A DNA stretch of 64,000 nucleotides from Tyto alba (taxonomy: Eukaryota > Chordata > Aves > Strigiformes > Tytonidae). The notes below the pieces were generated by a model. It saw nothing but the letters and a program-made list of their open reading frames with translations. It ran no database searches and was not told the origin of the DNA. The stretch lies in assembly GCF_018691265.1 (NCBI RefSeq), contig NW_024881324.1, positions 10,357,730 to 10,421,729 of the forward strand. The letters are read 5' to 3'. Below are positions 13,201-26,420 of this stretch, piece by piece (position 1 is the stretch's first letter; the number at the start of each line of letters is the position of its first letter). The position numbers were made by a program, and so were the translations under genes.

Positions 13201-15908
13201 CAAGCTGTGGTGATTAGTCTTGATTGAACACACAAATCAGCCAGTATCTTGCTGTATTTGAATAATTAACTCCATTTTTTTGGGGAAAAAAACCCACTTA
13301 CATTTGTGATGAACTCACAATCTGCTTTTTTGGGGACTATGCTGGTATTTGCTTGGTTTTTTGCCCTTGCCCCCCGCCTTTTTTTTTTTTTTTTTTTATT
13401 ACTCCACAGCATTCTCACCAATAAACCCATTTGCAGAAAGTAAACAGAGAAGGTGGATGTATTCTAGTAGATTCTTGTAGAAATTATGAATTTACTTTTG
13501 TAAATTCTGCAACACTTGCTCTGACAACCCCTGATTTTTAAGGCAAATAATGAATTCATGCTAACGAACAGCGGACAATTTGCTGACACCAAGTTAAAAG
13601 TGCTTTACATTTATTTTATTCCTTCAGCTCTGTCTTTCTTGCCTAGGATTAGATCAACGGATGTGAAAGACCATAGACTGGGTGTCTTCCATTTAACTAT
13701 TTCCAGAGGAACATCTTGAAAGTTTCCTTTCTCCTTCTTAAGATGAAAAGTCCTTTTGAACTCTATTGTTGCTTCAGCACCAGTAATGAGATCAAAATGA
13801 AGGGTTTCTTGCTTCCCCCCTCAGTGTATACCTGGAAGAATATCAGAAGCTATCTGATATTCTGCATATCTCCCACGTTTCCTCTGGTGGCAGATATTCT
13901 CTTCATCCTTGGACACTGCTGTCCTTTACTATACTTATAAGCCCACGTCCAAGGAATAATGCTCTAGAACAAAAAATTCAACTACTAGAATGCAAACATT
14001 AATATCTTATGCCAGCCTCATTTGTAATCAACTGTATTATATTGTTACAGCAAAGTACACAGATCACCTACATGTGGGAGATGACTAAAGGAAAACCACC
14101 ATGGGAAGAGCACAAATTCCCTCAGAAAACAGCCTTCCAGCAAAATCAGGGAAGCAAAGTCATGCCAAGACGTCGAGTTTCACTGGCATTTTGTTTTGGA
14201 AATAACATCAAAAAGTAAATGTTGTCAATACGAAAAAAAGAGAATCTGATAGCAGTAGTTACAGTTTCAGGGTGCTAAAATTAAGTTGCTTAACTTCACT
14301 TAATTTCAAAGCCACCTTTGCTTCAGTGTTCAGTCAGTCAGGTACAATCAGTCAATAGGTACAATCCCTACCTATACCCTCAAGGGAAACAAGTACGATG
14401 GAAATGCTTCAGTTACTCTGAAACATGATGGGAGGAGAATTTAGGATAATTTTTATTAATGTAATTATTTTAGTCAAGAATAGTTCAATTTGGGGATGTT
14501 GTTTTGAATCAGCATGAAATCACACCTGGAAAAATATTCAGAAGTGATGGTGAAAGAGCACCTCTGTCTCGTACCCAACTCCTGGTGTGGCAGCTGGGGG
14601 GAGAGTTGTTCAGATGCTGCACGTATTCAAGCTCTTTCCTTTGCCTGGCAGGGAAAGTCTAAGGATCTTTCGGGTCTTCCAGCTCCTGCCCAAGGGGGGA
14701 AGAAGATGCTCAACCTTCTACTGCCAGCAATGAGCAACCTCGGAGCAGGGACTTCAGCAATAGAAACCTCGAGAGGGTGGAAAGGGTATCGGGGAAGGAG
14801 GTAGGTGTGTGGGAGAGGGAAGGGCAAACAGAGCAGCTGCTTCTGGATATAGGGCAAAGGCATTTTACTGAGGTTTCTGCGGGAGGGAATTCCCCAGCAG
14901 TTATTTATTGCCATTTCCGACTGCAAAAACAGGACTTAGGGAAATTCAGCACACGGGTAAACGGCACCGAGAAATACCCAACTCCCCATCTCCCTTCAGA
15001 TGAGGAAACTAACTGAAACATACTTCTGTTCTTCAAAGCAGCTGCATCACATGCACACTTTACACGCATCTTCCATGCATCTTTTCACATGCCCAGGAGG
15101 AGGACAGGCAGAGGGAAACGATTCCATTTACAGAGATATGAAACCTCGATTAGTTTCCCGAGAGGCGCAAGGCAAGGTCAGGCAGGATGTGAGCTGGCAG
15201 AGATGTCCCTGTTTATGCTGCCGGGTATTTTTGGCAGCTCTGAGAGGGAATCCCAGTTTCGAAGTGAGCCTTGTCCTACAAACAGGAGCTGTCTTTTGAC
15301 AAGGAGCCCATCTCACCGGCACTTGTGGGGAAGGGAGAGTCACCCCACTCCCTGGGAAAGAAAGATGCTTCCAAAACCCAGGGAGGTGGGAGGGGAAGAG
15401 GTGTTGGGGGGTGCTCCATCTCGAGCTTTCCTAACTGCTCCATCCAGCCTGCAAGCACACAGGCTGTGGTCCACCACGGAGGACACCTGCCCGGGTGTCA
15501 CTGGTGACAGGTACGGTGCGCCGAGCAGCCCCGACTCCAGCCTCCCCCCAGCCCCACAGAAACACCCCAAAACACCCCATCCATCGGAGCCCTCTCCCTT
15601 ACCTAGAAACACCCTGGCACGACGAGGACAACCCGCCTGGCATGAGCGGGCATGGATGGGGCCCTGCGCTGCCACCATTGTGCTGTGCTCAGCAGTGTTG
15701 CTGCAACGCTCTTTTAGGGTGTTAAATGTCCAAACCAGCAACTTTTCACCTCCTTTAGAGGGAGGGGGGGGGTGGCTATGCTGTGGCCAGGGATGGGGAT
15801 GCTCTCTCCCACGGCAAAGCTGGACCCTTTCTCCCAGGGCAGGGTCATTTCATACACGGAGCGACCAGATGGCAAAGCTCAAATGTTGTGCTAGCCTGTT
15901 TCAGAAAG

Positions 15909-15936
15909 AAAAAAAAAAAAAAAAAAAAAAAAAAAA
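15909..15936. repeat. A run, 28 bases
   Basis: This is the longest homopolymer in the window. It follows GC-rich sequence and ends in AACAAAAAACC-type decay. Confidence 0.95.
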
Positions 15937-16059
15937 CAAAAAACCACAACCCAAGACAAAACTGGCAGTGCAGAGGGTGTGTACCACGTGAGTACACGCA
16001 CCCACTCACCAAAACACAGCTGGCTGGAGTTATTTTTAGGCCTGCTTTGACAGGGTCCC

Positions 16060-16340
16060 TTTAAATTTCACTGGCTTTTGACAGTTTGTGTAACAGAGCT
16101 AACATTGTTAAAAGAACGTACATTATTTTTGGCCCCTGAATCACAGGACTCGCTCAGCAGCCTTTTCACGCAAACCATCCAGAGGCCTCTGTTTTCTGTG
16201 CACAAAAACCCCTTAATCACCAGGTACAGGGACTGGCTTCAAAGATTTGCAAATTAGGAGTAAGCTATCAAATAGCTTCCTAGGGGCTGTAAGCCACACA
16301 AATCCCATTGCTGTTAATGAGGGCTTACGCTGCTAAATAA
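16060..16340. promoter_or_regulatory. Candidate conserved non-coding element with octamer motif
   Basis: Complex, non-repetitive sequence contains a perfect ATTTGCAAAT POU octamer palindrome at 16245-16254 and several TTAATNA-type homeodomain motifs (CCTTAATCAC, TGTTAATGAG). It lacks open frames and known repeats. Conservation cannot be tested here. Confidence 0.2.
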
Positions 16341-16367
16341 TAATATCCATTCTATACATGCACTTAT

Positions 16368-16399
16368 ATGTATGTGTATATACACACACACACACACAG
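16368..16399. repeat. (TG)n/(CA)n microsatellite with TATA centre
   Basis: TATGTGTATA runs into a (CA) tract of about nine units. The junction TGTGTATATACACA (16373-16386) is a perfect 14-bp palindrome that could form a small hairpin. Confidence 0.9.
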
Positions 16400-17325
16400 A
16401 GGGAACATACAGCGCCTTTCAGCTGAAGGCTGACAGGGAACTGGGCTGGTTAACCCCCCCCATAGAGGAGCCACGTGGGATTTCCCCAGCGTAGCATCCT
16501 TGCTAAACCTAACTGGCAGGCAAACGGGGAGGTCTCCCTGGGACCCTCCTCTGGGAGCCAGCGCCCTGGGAGCGGCGGTGGTAATTGCTCGGCTGTGGTT
16601 TTAAGGGAGATGCTGGCAGAGGAGCTGTGGGAGTGTTACGAGGGAGGGCGAAGCACCAGGGGACTCTTAAGTGTTGCAGGAGAAAAAAAAAAAAAAAGAG
16701 AAAAAGAAAAATTAAAGAAAAAAAATTAAAAATAAAAGGCAAAGCAGTTTGTTTTTCAACTGTATTCCCAAAGACCTCTGTAAATACGTGTGCCTCGTGC
16801 CTAACCGCTGTCAGTGGTGACAGGGATCTTCCCGGCTCCTCCACGGTGGGAAGAGGAACATCCCCAGTCTGGAGCTCGGCGCCTACGTAGGAGGCAGGAG
16901 CGTGGTTCCCCTTCCAGGCTGGGCTGTGGGCTGCCCTCCTGCCCCGCAGCATCACCAGCACCCCGAGTCGCCTCGGCCAGCAGACCACAGCCTGCGCAAC
17001 GCTTGGGGAAAAGCGAAACAAGAAACAAGCTGCACGCTCCCCTCTGCTCCCCTGAGGATGGATTTACGAGATGATTTGCAGCTGTCGCAGCAGACCGTCA
17101 ACTTTTGGAGGCATCAGCCTCTCCACAGCGCCGGTGGGGAAGGGAGGGCGAGGGAGAAGCAAAGCAGTGAGGAGGGCACAGCTCTGGGAAACCCAGTCCT
17201 CCCACTGAACCCTCCCAGTCGTTGCTGGCTTTCCTCAGCTTGTGCACATTCAAACCCACTATTTTAGAATGGCAGAAACATCCAAACCATGACATATGTG
17301 TGAAAATGAAAGGAATGCAAATGTT

Positions 17326-17446
17326 TGGGGGTTGGTTTTTTTTTGTTTTGTTTTTTTTTTTTTTTTTCCCTTGGATCTGGAGATCCTCTTCTGCTCAAAA
17401 TAAAAAATAGAGAAGGAAATGGGGAAAAAAAAAAAAAAAAAAAAAA
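17326..17446. repeat. T run and A run pair (17326-17367 and 17425-17446)
   Basis: A GGTTGG-T(n)-GTTTTG-T(17) tract is followed about 58 bases later by a 22-base A run. The two can pair as an imperfect inverted repeat and could fold into a long A/T stem. Confidence 0.9.
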
Positions 17447-18169
17447 GCACATAGCTTGCATTTCCCAGGTTGAAACAAAATAATGCTCTTGCTCTTTTGC
17501 ACTGGGGATTTCCAGGCTCTTCCTTCCTCAGTGAAGACCAGCCCCCTGACACTGCCGGTCTCCCCAGCACAGCTGGAGCCTGCGGCAAGGCCTGGGCAAA
17601 GGGCAGGGCACGAATGGGCTGCCTCCAAAATAGATTCAGCTACAGCCACATTTCCTCCTCACCACCCCTTATGTGACAAGTCGAGAGCCTTGCCCAATCC
17701 TACTTAACCGAAGTGAGCTGTACTGCAGTTTGTCCGAAAGGTGTAAAGAAAAGACAGTGGGGAGCAATGCAACAGAGCCCGAAAACCCAAGAAGATTGGG
17801 AGGGATGGGAAACAGGATTAAAACAGTGACAACCATTCCCAGAATAAAAATGGTAACTCCCAAGAAATGATGGCTTGGAGAGACTCCAGGCAGATAAATA
17901 CATAGTTTTGAGAGCCTGTTTTAATTTAAAAGAAAAAAAAAAAAAAAAGAAAAAAGAAAACAGAAGGAGAAGCCCTGCCTATCCCCATCCGTTTTGAAGA
18001 CCACTTTCCCAGCATGGCAGCAGCAGCCGCTGCCTTCGCTGGCTGCACAGCCCCGCAGAGCAGGCACTTAGCACCATCCCCCAGCAACACATCCCAGCGC
18101 AGCTCCTCTCCCCCTGCATTTCATTCGACACCGTCACTCCAGCACCCCAAACCCAGCCATTCCAGAAGA

Positions 18170-18375
18170 GCCCGAGGGGTGCGGCGGCACCTCAGCTGAA
18201 AGCAGGAGGGGAGCTCAGCGGCACAGCCGGGACACGGGCAGCCAGAGGTTGCAGGCAAGCCCCCGGCCCAGCCCCCGGCCCCACCGCACGCAGGTCGCAT
18301 CACCTCGCCTTCCCTCACTCTCCACACCACAAACGGCGAGCGAAACAAACGCATTCAACTCCCAGGGGAGAGTCT
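18170..18375. promoter_or_regulatory. CpG-dense patch
   Basis: About 17 CpGs occur in 200 bases of C-rich sequence, including GGTGCGGCGGCACC and AACGGCGAGCGAAAC. It closes the GC-richer block. A small CpG island of a non-coding transcript is possible, but nothing in the sequence shows transcription. Confidence 0.2.
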
Positions 18376-20720
18376 GTGACGAGTGCTTGACAAGGGCTCA
18401 AGGCTACAGTAAGACGAGGTGCATGAACGCAAGGTCAGACGGTTGTTTCTTCCCCTCCCCGAGCAAACATTTCCATTTTGCTCACCCTCTGATGGGACTT
18501 TCTCACTTTGTAAGGCAATCTTGGCCCACTCCAGCATCTTCTTTGCAAGACATATCATCATCTGGGACTTGTGGATAACTTATCCACTTAAAAAAACCCC
18601 CGCATATTACACACAGTTACCGCTGTTGCTTAATAGGGAACTTATTCTCTCCAAAATAAACATGCCAGGCCAGGGAGCTTCCAGTGGCTTTCAAACAAGG
18701 CTAACCAAAACAGAAACAAAACAAATGTGAAAAAGTATGCCTACTTTCTGCTTCCCCCCCTACTACAGAAATAAAACAGGTTTGTCCCCAATGGAAGATT
18801 CCACCAGAATTAGAGGAGAGAGAGAATTACATACATAGAACAAAGCCTCTTTCATTAAGGGAGGGAGGGGAAAAGGTGTTTCTATTAAGAGAGAGGGAGA
18901 GCCTGATTACTATTAGCTGCTATTTCACCTCAACAGTTGTGCAACAAGAAGGGAAACGAGTTAGTTTTTCCATTGAAGACAGACAGACTTTAGTAGGTCC
19001 CAGGGAGTAGCATCAGAAGAGCTTCCCGTGAGGTCCCTGGGACAAAACTACAGTAAGTGAGGGAGAAGGAATTAACACCTTAATGCAGAGCAAGTGTCCA
19101 CACAGGCAGCTGCAAGGATCTTCTGATTTTGGGGGCAGGTCAAGAAGTGACAAGACAGTTTGCTGACTTGCATGGCAGTCCTTTACAGCGTATGGCATCC
19201 ATAAGGAGCCCAGATCCCTTCTCTCCAGGGTTTCACTTGAATTTAAAGTTTCTGGGCTATGCCTCTACTCCTTCACAGGAGACAACCAGCATTGGAAACT
19301 TCTCCTTCCTACCCCAAAAAACTAACTGGGTGGAAAATGAACAAGCTGAGAAGAAGGAGAAGGTCTGCTAATGATCTTCCACAATTTTTTGACAAAATAG
19401 CCCACACCGGCAGTGGGCAGACACCCAGCTGCAGAGGACGTGTGGTACACCAGTGGAGAAGGGATGTGTGGAATCAGTCTCCTCCACTGGTTTCCTTGAA
19501 GCACACCATTTCTGCAAGAATTGTGTAGTGCCAAAAAGCTGAACTGTCAGAGAAAGGGCAAGACATCGCATCACTTCCTTTTAACCTGCATAAAGCACCT
19601 GTGGTTGTTAAGAGCTGCCAAACCCAACAGTTACCCCCTCCAGATAAAGCTGTGTTGGCTGACCACACGTGCACGTGGTTAGACAAACTCTGGCCACCGA
19701 AACCTTGCAAGTGTGAAAATAAAGACACATTTGGGGGCCAGGAACAAAAACACAAGAAATCTCCTTTTTGCATAGCTCTGAGGCTGCTCAGTGATCTCAA
19801 CACCCATGCTGCCAATCCAGGGGGTTGTGCAGGTCCGTTCCACCCCCTGTGAACTGGGGCAGCCCCAGGAGTTTCCTCTACCAGGTGGCAGCAGTGGGGC
19901 ACGGGGTGCCAGAGGTGAACTGGAGATCTCAGCCTGAGTCCAGCCCTGACGTGGCATCTCCTGAGGATGGTCCCCTCCAGGCCACAGTGGTCGTGCAGCC
20001 CAAAGCATCCCCAGGGAAAAGGATGAAAAGGGCAGAAATTACTGTGCTTGGCTGAGTGTGGAGCCCACAGCAGCCCAGGTGGGGGAAAAAAAGGAACACA
20101 GTGAGGCTCACTGAAAGAGAAGGTGCACTCAGTGAGACCAATTACACAGAACGGAGGGCTTTTTTCCTCCACTGCAGACATACACTTCAAATAAATTTTT
20201 AAGAGCCTGTACGCGTCCCACAGAATTGTGTGGCTAGCTTCAGATTTGCAACAGCAATCCTCAAACCCATCATTTAAGGATGCCCAGACCACTGCACTAC
20301 TGAGTAAGTTTAAAGAGCTTGCTTATGTCTATATTCTCCCACATGTTTTCACATGGTATTTCTGGCATTATTTCATATTTTCACTGTATATCTAGAACAG
20401 AAGACCAAACAGTAAACAAGATATACATTTGCTGTTGACTGTATGTATTAAAAGTCCCTATACACTGAAGGGCAAGGCTCCTGTTGCAAACCTAAAGAAG
20501 GGCTTTTGTTCTCAGAGCTTGTTTGTGTCTCCCCACTGTATGAGGCTTGCTGATTAAACTGTTATCGTCTCTCTCCTGTAAGCTGGAGTCAGCATTGGAG
20601 TGGCTTCTGCAAGTCCAGTGTAGCCATGAATTCTGGGGAGTCACTGGAGAGACACAAAAGCTAGTTTTATAGAAGAAACAGATTTGGGATTTTAATGACA
20701 TGCAGCTTACTTTGCTTTTG

Positions 20721-20779
20721 GGGTTGGTGTGGTTTTTTTTTTTTGGTTGGTTGTTTTTTATTTTTTTGTTTGTTTTTTT
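20721..20779. repeat. T-rich GGTT/GTTT tract
   Basis: GGGTTGGTGTGG, then T(12), GGTTGGTTG and T-rich GTTTG repeats. Same class as 9151-9206. Confidence 0.9.
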
Positions 20780-23700
20780 AACTAATTGATTAGTCCCCAG
20801 ATATAATGCTTTCAATACTCTGTAGCAAAGCCCTTGCATGCCCTGACTTCTCTGGTGTTGGGAAGCAAGCTCCTATCTCATGAAGGTGCAAGTCAGATCT
20901 GCTCAATATTTTACACATTCACTTTGCTCTGCTCAAGAAGTGCAGGAGTGCCTCTGCAACAGGCTTCCAGCAAAGCAATGCAAAGCTGCACTAGTAAATC
21001 CCTCTGCCAGCTTCGGATCCTAAACCTGCAAGCTGTCCTGGGCAGGAGCCCTTCTGCTCCTTGGCAGGACGTCTCCTAACCGACCCTTGCTGTGCTCACG
21101 GGAGCCCTCCCCTGCATGATCCAGCCCTTGCTACTTCCACAGGTCACGTTTCATCTATTTTGTGTGTGGGGGGACACCCACCCCATCACGCTGCATTTCC
21201 TGGCTCCCACTGGAAGGAGACTCAGGCCTGCGGCAGGAGGAAAGGTTGACAGCAAGCCTCATCTGGACAGCTAGGGGAGCAGGGCTGCGGGCTGCACCAC
21301 GGCTTCTACCTCCCACACAGTACAGATGCAGCCCAGGTGGCTCACAGAGTCTTTATTACTGCACTGATGGAGAAGCTTGAAGGAATGCAGCTCGGGACAG
21401 TCTGGAAGTCATTATCCCATGGCGCCGTCTTTAGAGTAGCTGTTCTGCCTTGGACAAGGCTCTCTGAAAGTGTACCCAGCCTAACTTTTATGCTTTAATA
21501 AGTGAAATACATCTTTACTCGAAAACAGGTGCCAGGGTACATAGATTGCTCTTTGAGAGCAATATACATTTGCTGATCTAGAAGAACTGTTGTGGAAAGC
21601 AAAGATGCTCTGCTCAAGGTTGTTACTAAATATCTGCAAAGAACCACGGAGGCCCAACTTCACTCAGCACAGACCTTCGCCGTGCTGTACAGTCAGCAAT
21701 ATTCACACGTGATACGTGGCCTTCCTGAACTGCATGCTTTACTGCTCAATTTTAAAAGCAGGAAAAAAAAAAAAAAAAGGCAAAAAAAGGCAGTTCAAAG
21801 CATCCTTAGCATGTGCTGCAATCATGTGCCATATCCTAGCTACAGCTAGGGGGATTGAACTAGACATTTTCAGCAGACAGTAGTTTGATCTAGTCGCTGG
21901 GATTCTCAGCAAAGCCTTTCTTCTAGCACAGCATCGTCTTGTTTCAGCTCTCACACCAAGCTGGCTAGCAGATTACAAAATTTGCAACCTTTTATATGGT
22001 AAGAGTATATTTTTCCGTTTCCCAGTCACATACAAAGCAAAACTTCTTTCTCCTTTAAGTGTCCTAAAATAATGCTAGTTTTTGAATGTGGAAATTTAAA
22101 TCCCAATGGAGAGGAGAGTGAGACAGAGAAAAGGGTAAGAGAGCCACGTAAGTGAAACTGGGAACTATCATCTTTTTAATGTGGCAGTCTGTCCTGCTCA
22201 TTCTGGTGTAAAATTTAGGTCCCTTCTTTTAACTAACTACATTTGCTATTTGTTTATTCCTTAGTTTTCATTCATTACTACAGCCAGCCTGGATTGTCCT
22301 CTGTTTTGCTCCTGGTTCCATCATGAAGCATGCATAAAATACTGTCCAGTTTCCTAACACTAAGCCCACTTAGCTGACAATGTCACCTTTTGTTGCAGCC
22401 ACGGCAGACTGAACCAGGTCATTTTATTCCACGGTGACTACGCGTTTAATGAGAAGAGCAGCGGCATCTGGATTCATGCTTACTGCATGACCCCATCAGC
22501 AGACACGAGGAAAGAAATACGGACTGGGTTTACGTACATCTGTGCAAATGAGAGCTTCTGCCACCGAAGTCAGTGGAATAACACCGAGGGCACAGGCAAG
22601 CTCAGGGCTCTTAGCATCAGTGCAGGATCACCTACTTTTCCCCTGTGCTTTCTGCATACGTGCTGGGCTGAACTCCAGGGATTAATTTACCACCCACTGC
22701 GCAGTTTCGCAGAGGAGGAAGGGATCAAAGACTAGTTCAACAACATGAAGCTGTCGCTAATGACGCAGAGGCCAATATTTCCTCTTGGCAGCCCAGGGTG
22801 CAGAGAGAGGTGGCACCAGCAGTCCTCTCTGTGCCAGACCGGTGCTGCTGGGAGGCAGCACTACCCAGCCCTGGACGCTTCTGGCTGCAAGACAAGCTTT
22901 GGTCTCAGCATCCCAGCAAAACTCCAGCTCAGTTTACACGAGGTTGGTGTGGGTGGTACCCAGGAAAAGCCTCACACAGGTCTGGGGTCCTTTTGATTAT
23001 TTTTCCATTCTTGCCCCCTTTTTTCCCCACCATGTATTTTCTTGCCTGGATCACCAGCACCAAAAGGAGTCCCCCAACAAGTCTGACACCCCCTCGCAGC
23101 CAGCTGCAGCAGCGCTGCTCGGGATCAGTGTATGTTAGCGCAGGCAGCGCCATTGTTGTGGGGTAAAATTTGGGAAGAACACAGGACTCTGAACTCCTAA
23201 CTGTTCTTTGTCTTTTTACCAACTTCCATCTAATGTATTGGGAACAGCACCCCTGCACAGATCATCTAGAAGCTTGGGTTTCCATCCTTCAAAGCTGGGG
23301 CAATGACACCCTCCCTTTTTAAAGTGTCTTGAAACACGTGAGTAGAAAGCAGTACTACAGATCGCCGCAGAGCATTACAATTAAACAGCAGAAAGCTTCT
23401 GATGAAAATGAGCAGGCAGCTCTGTCCTGCATGCTACAGATGAACTTGAGCTCTCTGCCAAACATGAGCAGTTGTTTAGCTGTGCAAACAGTAAACAGTA
23501 GAATTAGCTGATAACCAGCATCCTGAATTTGTCAAGGGCAGGTTTCTTTTCCACGCCTGCTATTAGGAAGCAAGAAAACTCCAAGCCCCTGAGATGGGAA
23601 GCTAACGGCAAACACTGCCTCCCTCCACCAGCTGATCCCAAAATCATAAATGTATACAAACCACCCAGGTTTTCACTAAGCAGCTAATGCACATGACCAA

Positions 23701-24464
23701 GAAAGTTCAGATACCTCAAATGCATTTAACATTAATGAAACACAACATGTTTCCAGAGGGCAGCAAGAAGGAAGGGGTCAGCACAAGAGTTTTGTAGCAA
23801 ATGGCCATATTCCAAACTGAAATTCCTCACAAATACATCTGATTATCTGACCAGTAACCAAATGAAGTGCTGCAAAGGCTAGAGGCACTTTTTCTCAGCA
23901 CTGAAAATAGCTGTAAGGAAAGGAAATACGCCAATGCACATCATGTAATGGAACTGACAGTGGCAGAAGGAAAGTTAAGGTGGATTTTTTCAAGAAGGAT
24001 GAATAAAATTGTTGAGGGTTTTGTGGGTTTTTTGCCTTCCAACTTTCCCCCCATTCATTTCTACATAGGAGAACTTCTGAGGGATACCTTTTTGTTGTAG
24101 GAAATAGCCTGTCTTGTAAACAGCTATGGCAGAGTGCTCTGTGAGAAACCATCACTAAATCAACCCAGTCCATGAGATTGTGACACACAACATCAAGTAA
24201 AGAGTCCCTGGCTACAGACACAAAGGTAAACCACGGCGGCTGGATCTCCCTCCCTCGCAGAGGCTGAAGCTCTGCCCCAAGGACAGCCTGCTAGAGAGCA
24301 GGGCTGAGGAGCAGCCAGAAAGCTCTCTCGGTGCCATGCCCATCACCTGTGGCACCACTACAGCACACACAGATTGCAGATAGGTGTTATGTGTCAGAAC
24401 TGGGTACCACCTAGCACAGCTGTTTGGTTAATATATGTTTTGCCACAGTACTTTAGGGAGGTAG

Positions 24465-24491
24465 AAAAAAAAAAAAAAAAAAAAAAAAAAA
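24465..24491. repeat. A run, 27 bases
   Basis: An A tract followed by a short GAGAGAGA stretch. Confidence 0.95.
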
Positions 24492-25661
24492 GAGAGAGAA
24501 ACCATCCAGACAGGAAGATCTGTGCAAATTGAGAACAACAGTGAGCAGGTATACATGTGAGAGATAAGAGGAAGCTGGGTGGACTGACCCCCTCCCAGAG
24601 ATGTTGGTGTTGGGGAACATCTTTATGTGGGGGTCAGTCCTGGTGATCAGGCTACGAAGAAGTGGAGGAGAGGCAGCAGGCCACTTCAGCTTAGGGAAGC
24701 AGGGCACGATGTGCACAGAGGCTTGCTCTGAACATGACTCTTTCCCATTCCATCTTCAGCAAAGAGGCAAGAAAACGCAAAGACTTTCCAAGGATGAAGG
24801 GGCTGGGTAATAGGGAGCAATTTGCCAGCTCTTCACAGTAGCAGGAGTACTCATACATTGCTGCTAAAGAGCAGTAGCTAAGACACTGAGCATCACACTC
24901 AGCTCCTGCTGCAGGATTTGTTTCTTCGAGCTGGAGGAGATGAAGAGCACCATTCACTTGGTAAACTGGGCGCTTGCCTGTTAACAGTGCCCCATTAGAG
25001 CCTGATCGCCCAGCCGATGCCTCAGCCCCAGGGCTGTGCCAGCTGCACCTGAGCCTGCACAGCCCACCCAGTAACCCGGGGTCCAGTAAGGAACCACTAG
25101 CATCTGGCTGCTCATTGCACAAGTATGGTCCAGAGCCACAAGCTGTGTCAGCCCCTGCTATCTTATGTGAAGACTGCAGTAATTGCCTAGCTGGTCTTAG
25201 GTAGGAAACCCACTTTCCATCCCCACTGCTAGGCAGACAGTCTGACCAACCCACTGGTTTGAACTTCATTATGTTGTTGGCATCATTAAAACATTGCAAT
25301 CTTTGTTTTACCCTTGCCTTTGACAGACTGAAAAATTTACTTTGTTCTTCAGTGTCTGGTAATGAGCAGGAGCTGGACATGAGTTTGGTGTACAAAGGAT
25401 ATTAGTGTCCCCAAGGAGAAGAGATCCTTTTACTTGTCACTCACCCAGCTTGCAAGGTCCTCAGCATCTAGCAGGTTTTGGAAGGCTCTTGGGTTGTGTC
25501 ACATTTTATAACCCATTGAGTCATCTATCAAGATGATACCAGTGTGTGTGGGGGCGCACCAGTACCTCTTCAACATCTTTTGCAGAACTACATCCTTTCC
25601 TTCAACATCCTTTAGATGTTATCAGGACTTCAGAAGACAGATCATTAATTTGCTTCTTAAC

Positions 25662-25800
25662 AGGGGCTTTCAGTGTGACCTTGGGCACACCATTTCAGTG
25701 CTTTGGGTTGCACTTCTCTGTACATACAGTGAGGATAAGCCGTTCCTTCCTCTGCCCAGCATTTGTTGCAATCTAGGTCCCAAAGTTTGTGACAACAGGT
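25662..25800 (+). mobile_element. Possible MIR-like SINE relic
   Basis: GTGTGACCTTGGGCACACCA, then CACTTCTCTGTACATACAGT and GAGGATAA resemble the MIR/core-SINE pattern: GTGACCTTGGGCAAGTCACT, then CTCTGTGCCTCAGTTTCCTC, then a GGGGATAA line. The match is patchy and the tRNA-like head is not visible. MIR copies are old and sparse in birds, so this is tentative. Confidence 0.4.
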
Positions 25801-26420
25801 GTAGGTACTAATACAGGCTATAGCTAGGCCTTTATTTTATTATCTAATACCCCTTTGTAATGATATCTGCTCTTTAAGGTAAATTTGCACATAAACTACA
25901 CCATTTCAGCAAGCACTGAGTGATGGGGTCAATGTTGGATGATTCTCTATTGCCTTGCATATGAAATAGTTATTTACAGTTTTACATAGACCACAGAAAG
26001 TCAAGAGTAACATACACTAGATCTGCTGATCTTCTGAACAAGTGGAAAAAAGCCACAAGTGATGTCTCCTTATAGTCATGAAAGAAGAGCAACGTCCCCA
26101 GTTTTCCTACTGCAATTCTTATCCCATCAGTCCAGCGAGGTGTTCTCTACATCATAAATCTTCATGAAACTCTTGCGTCAGAATTACCGTGTCCTTCCCC
26201 AGAAGCTTCTGAGTTTCAGTGGTAGATGAAAAAACTCCACACAAATCAAAACATTTTGCTATGCAGTATGTTATCAAACACACATCTATTTGCAAGACCA
26301 GTTGGTACATTCTTGGCTCCCTCTAGAAAGGGCAAAGAAAAATATTAACATGAATGCATTTCTTAACTTGCCCACCACTATTATCTAAGCAGGAAGGAGT
26401 CTAATGAGAACCAGTCATAC

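Larger units (their letters stand above)
10251..26420. other. Intergenic, no confirmed gene
   Basis: This stretch includes a GC-richer block (about 14.5-18.4 kb), homopolymer runs, a CA microsatellite, candidate non-coding elements at 12.5 and 16.1 kb, and the possible MIR relic at 25.7 kb. Long frames at 15089-15991, 19474-20292 (-) and 24691-25395 (-) have no recognisable domain or splice logic. Confidence 0.55.

Noticed and set aside
15089..15991. 300-codon open frame on the + strand
   Set aside because: It lies in the GC-richer block, shows no domain, and ends by translating the 28-base A run into poly-lysine; other frames of the same stretch are also open.
19474..20292. 272-codon open frame on the - strand
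   Set aside because: The composition is rich in Cys, His, Pro and Trp without any family motif, and several other frames overlap it. It looks like a chance frame in stop-poor sequence.
24691..25395. 234-codon open frame on the - strand
   Set aside because: No recognised domain and no good splice context at either end. Kept out for lack of support, though less obviously random than the others.
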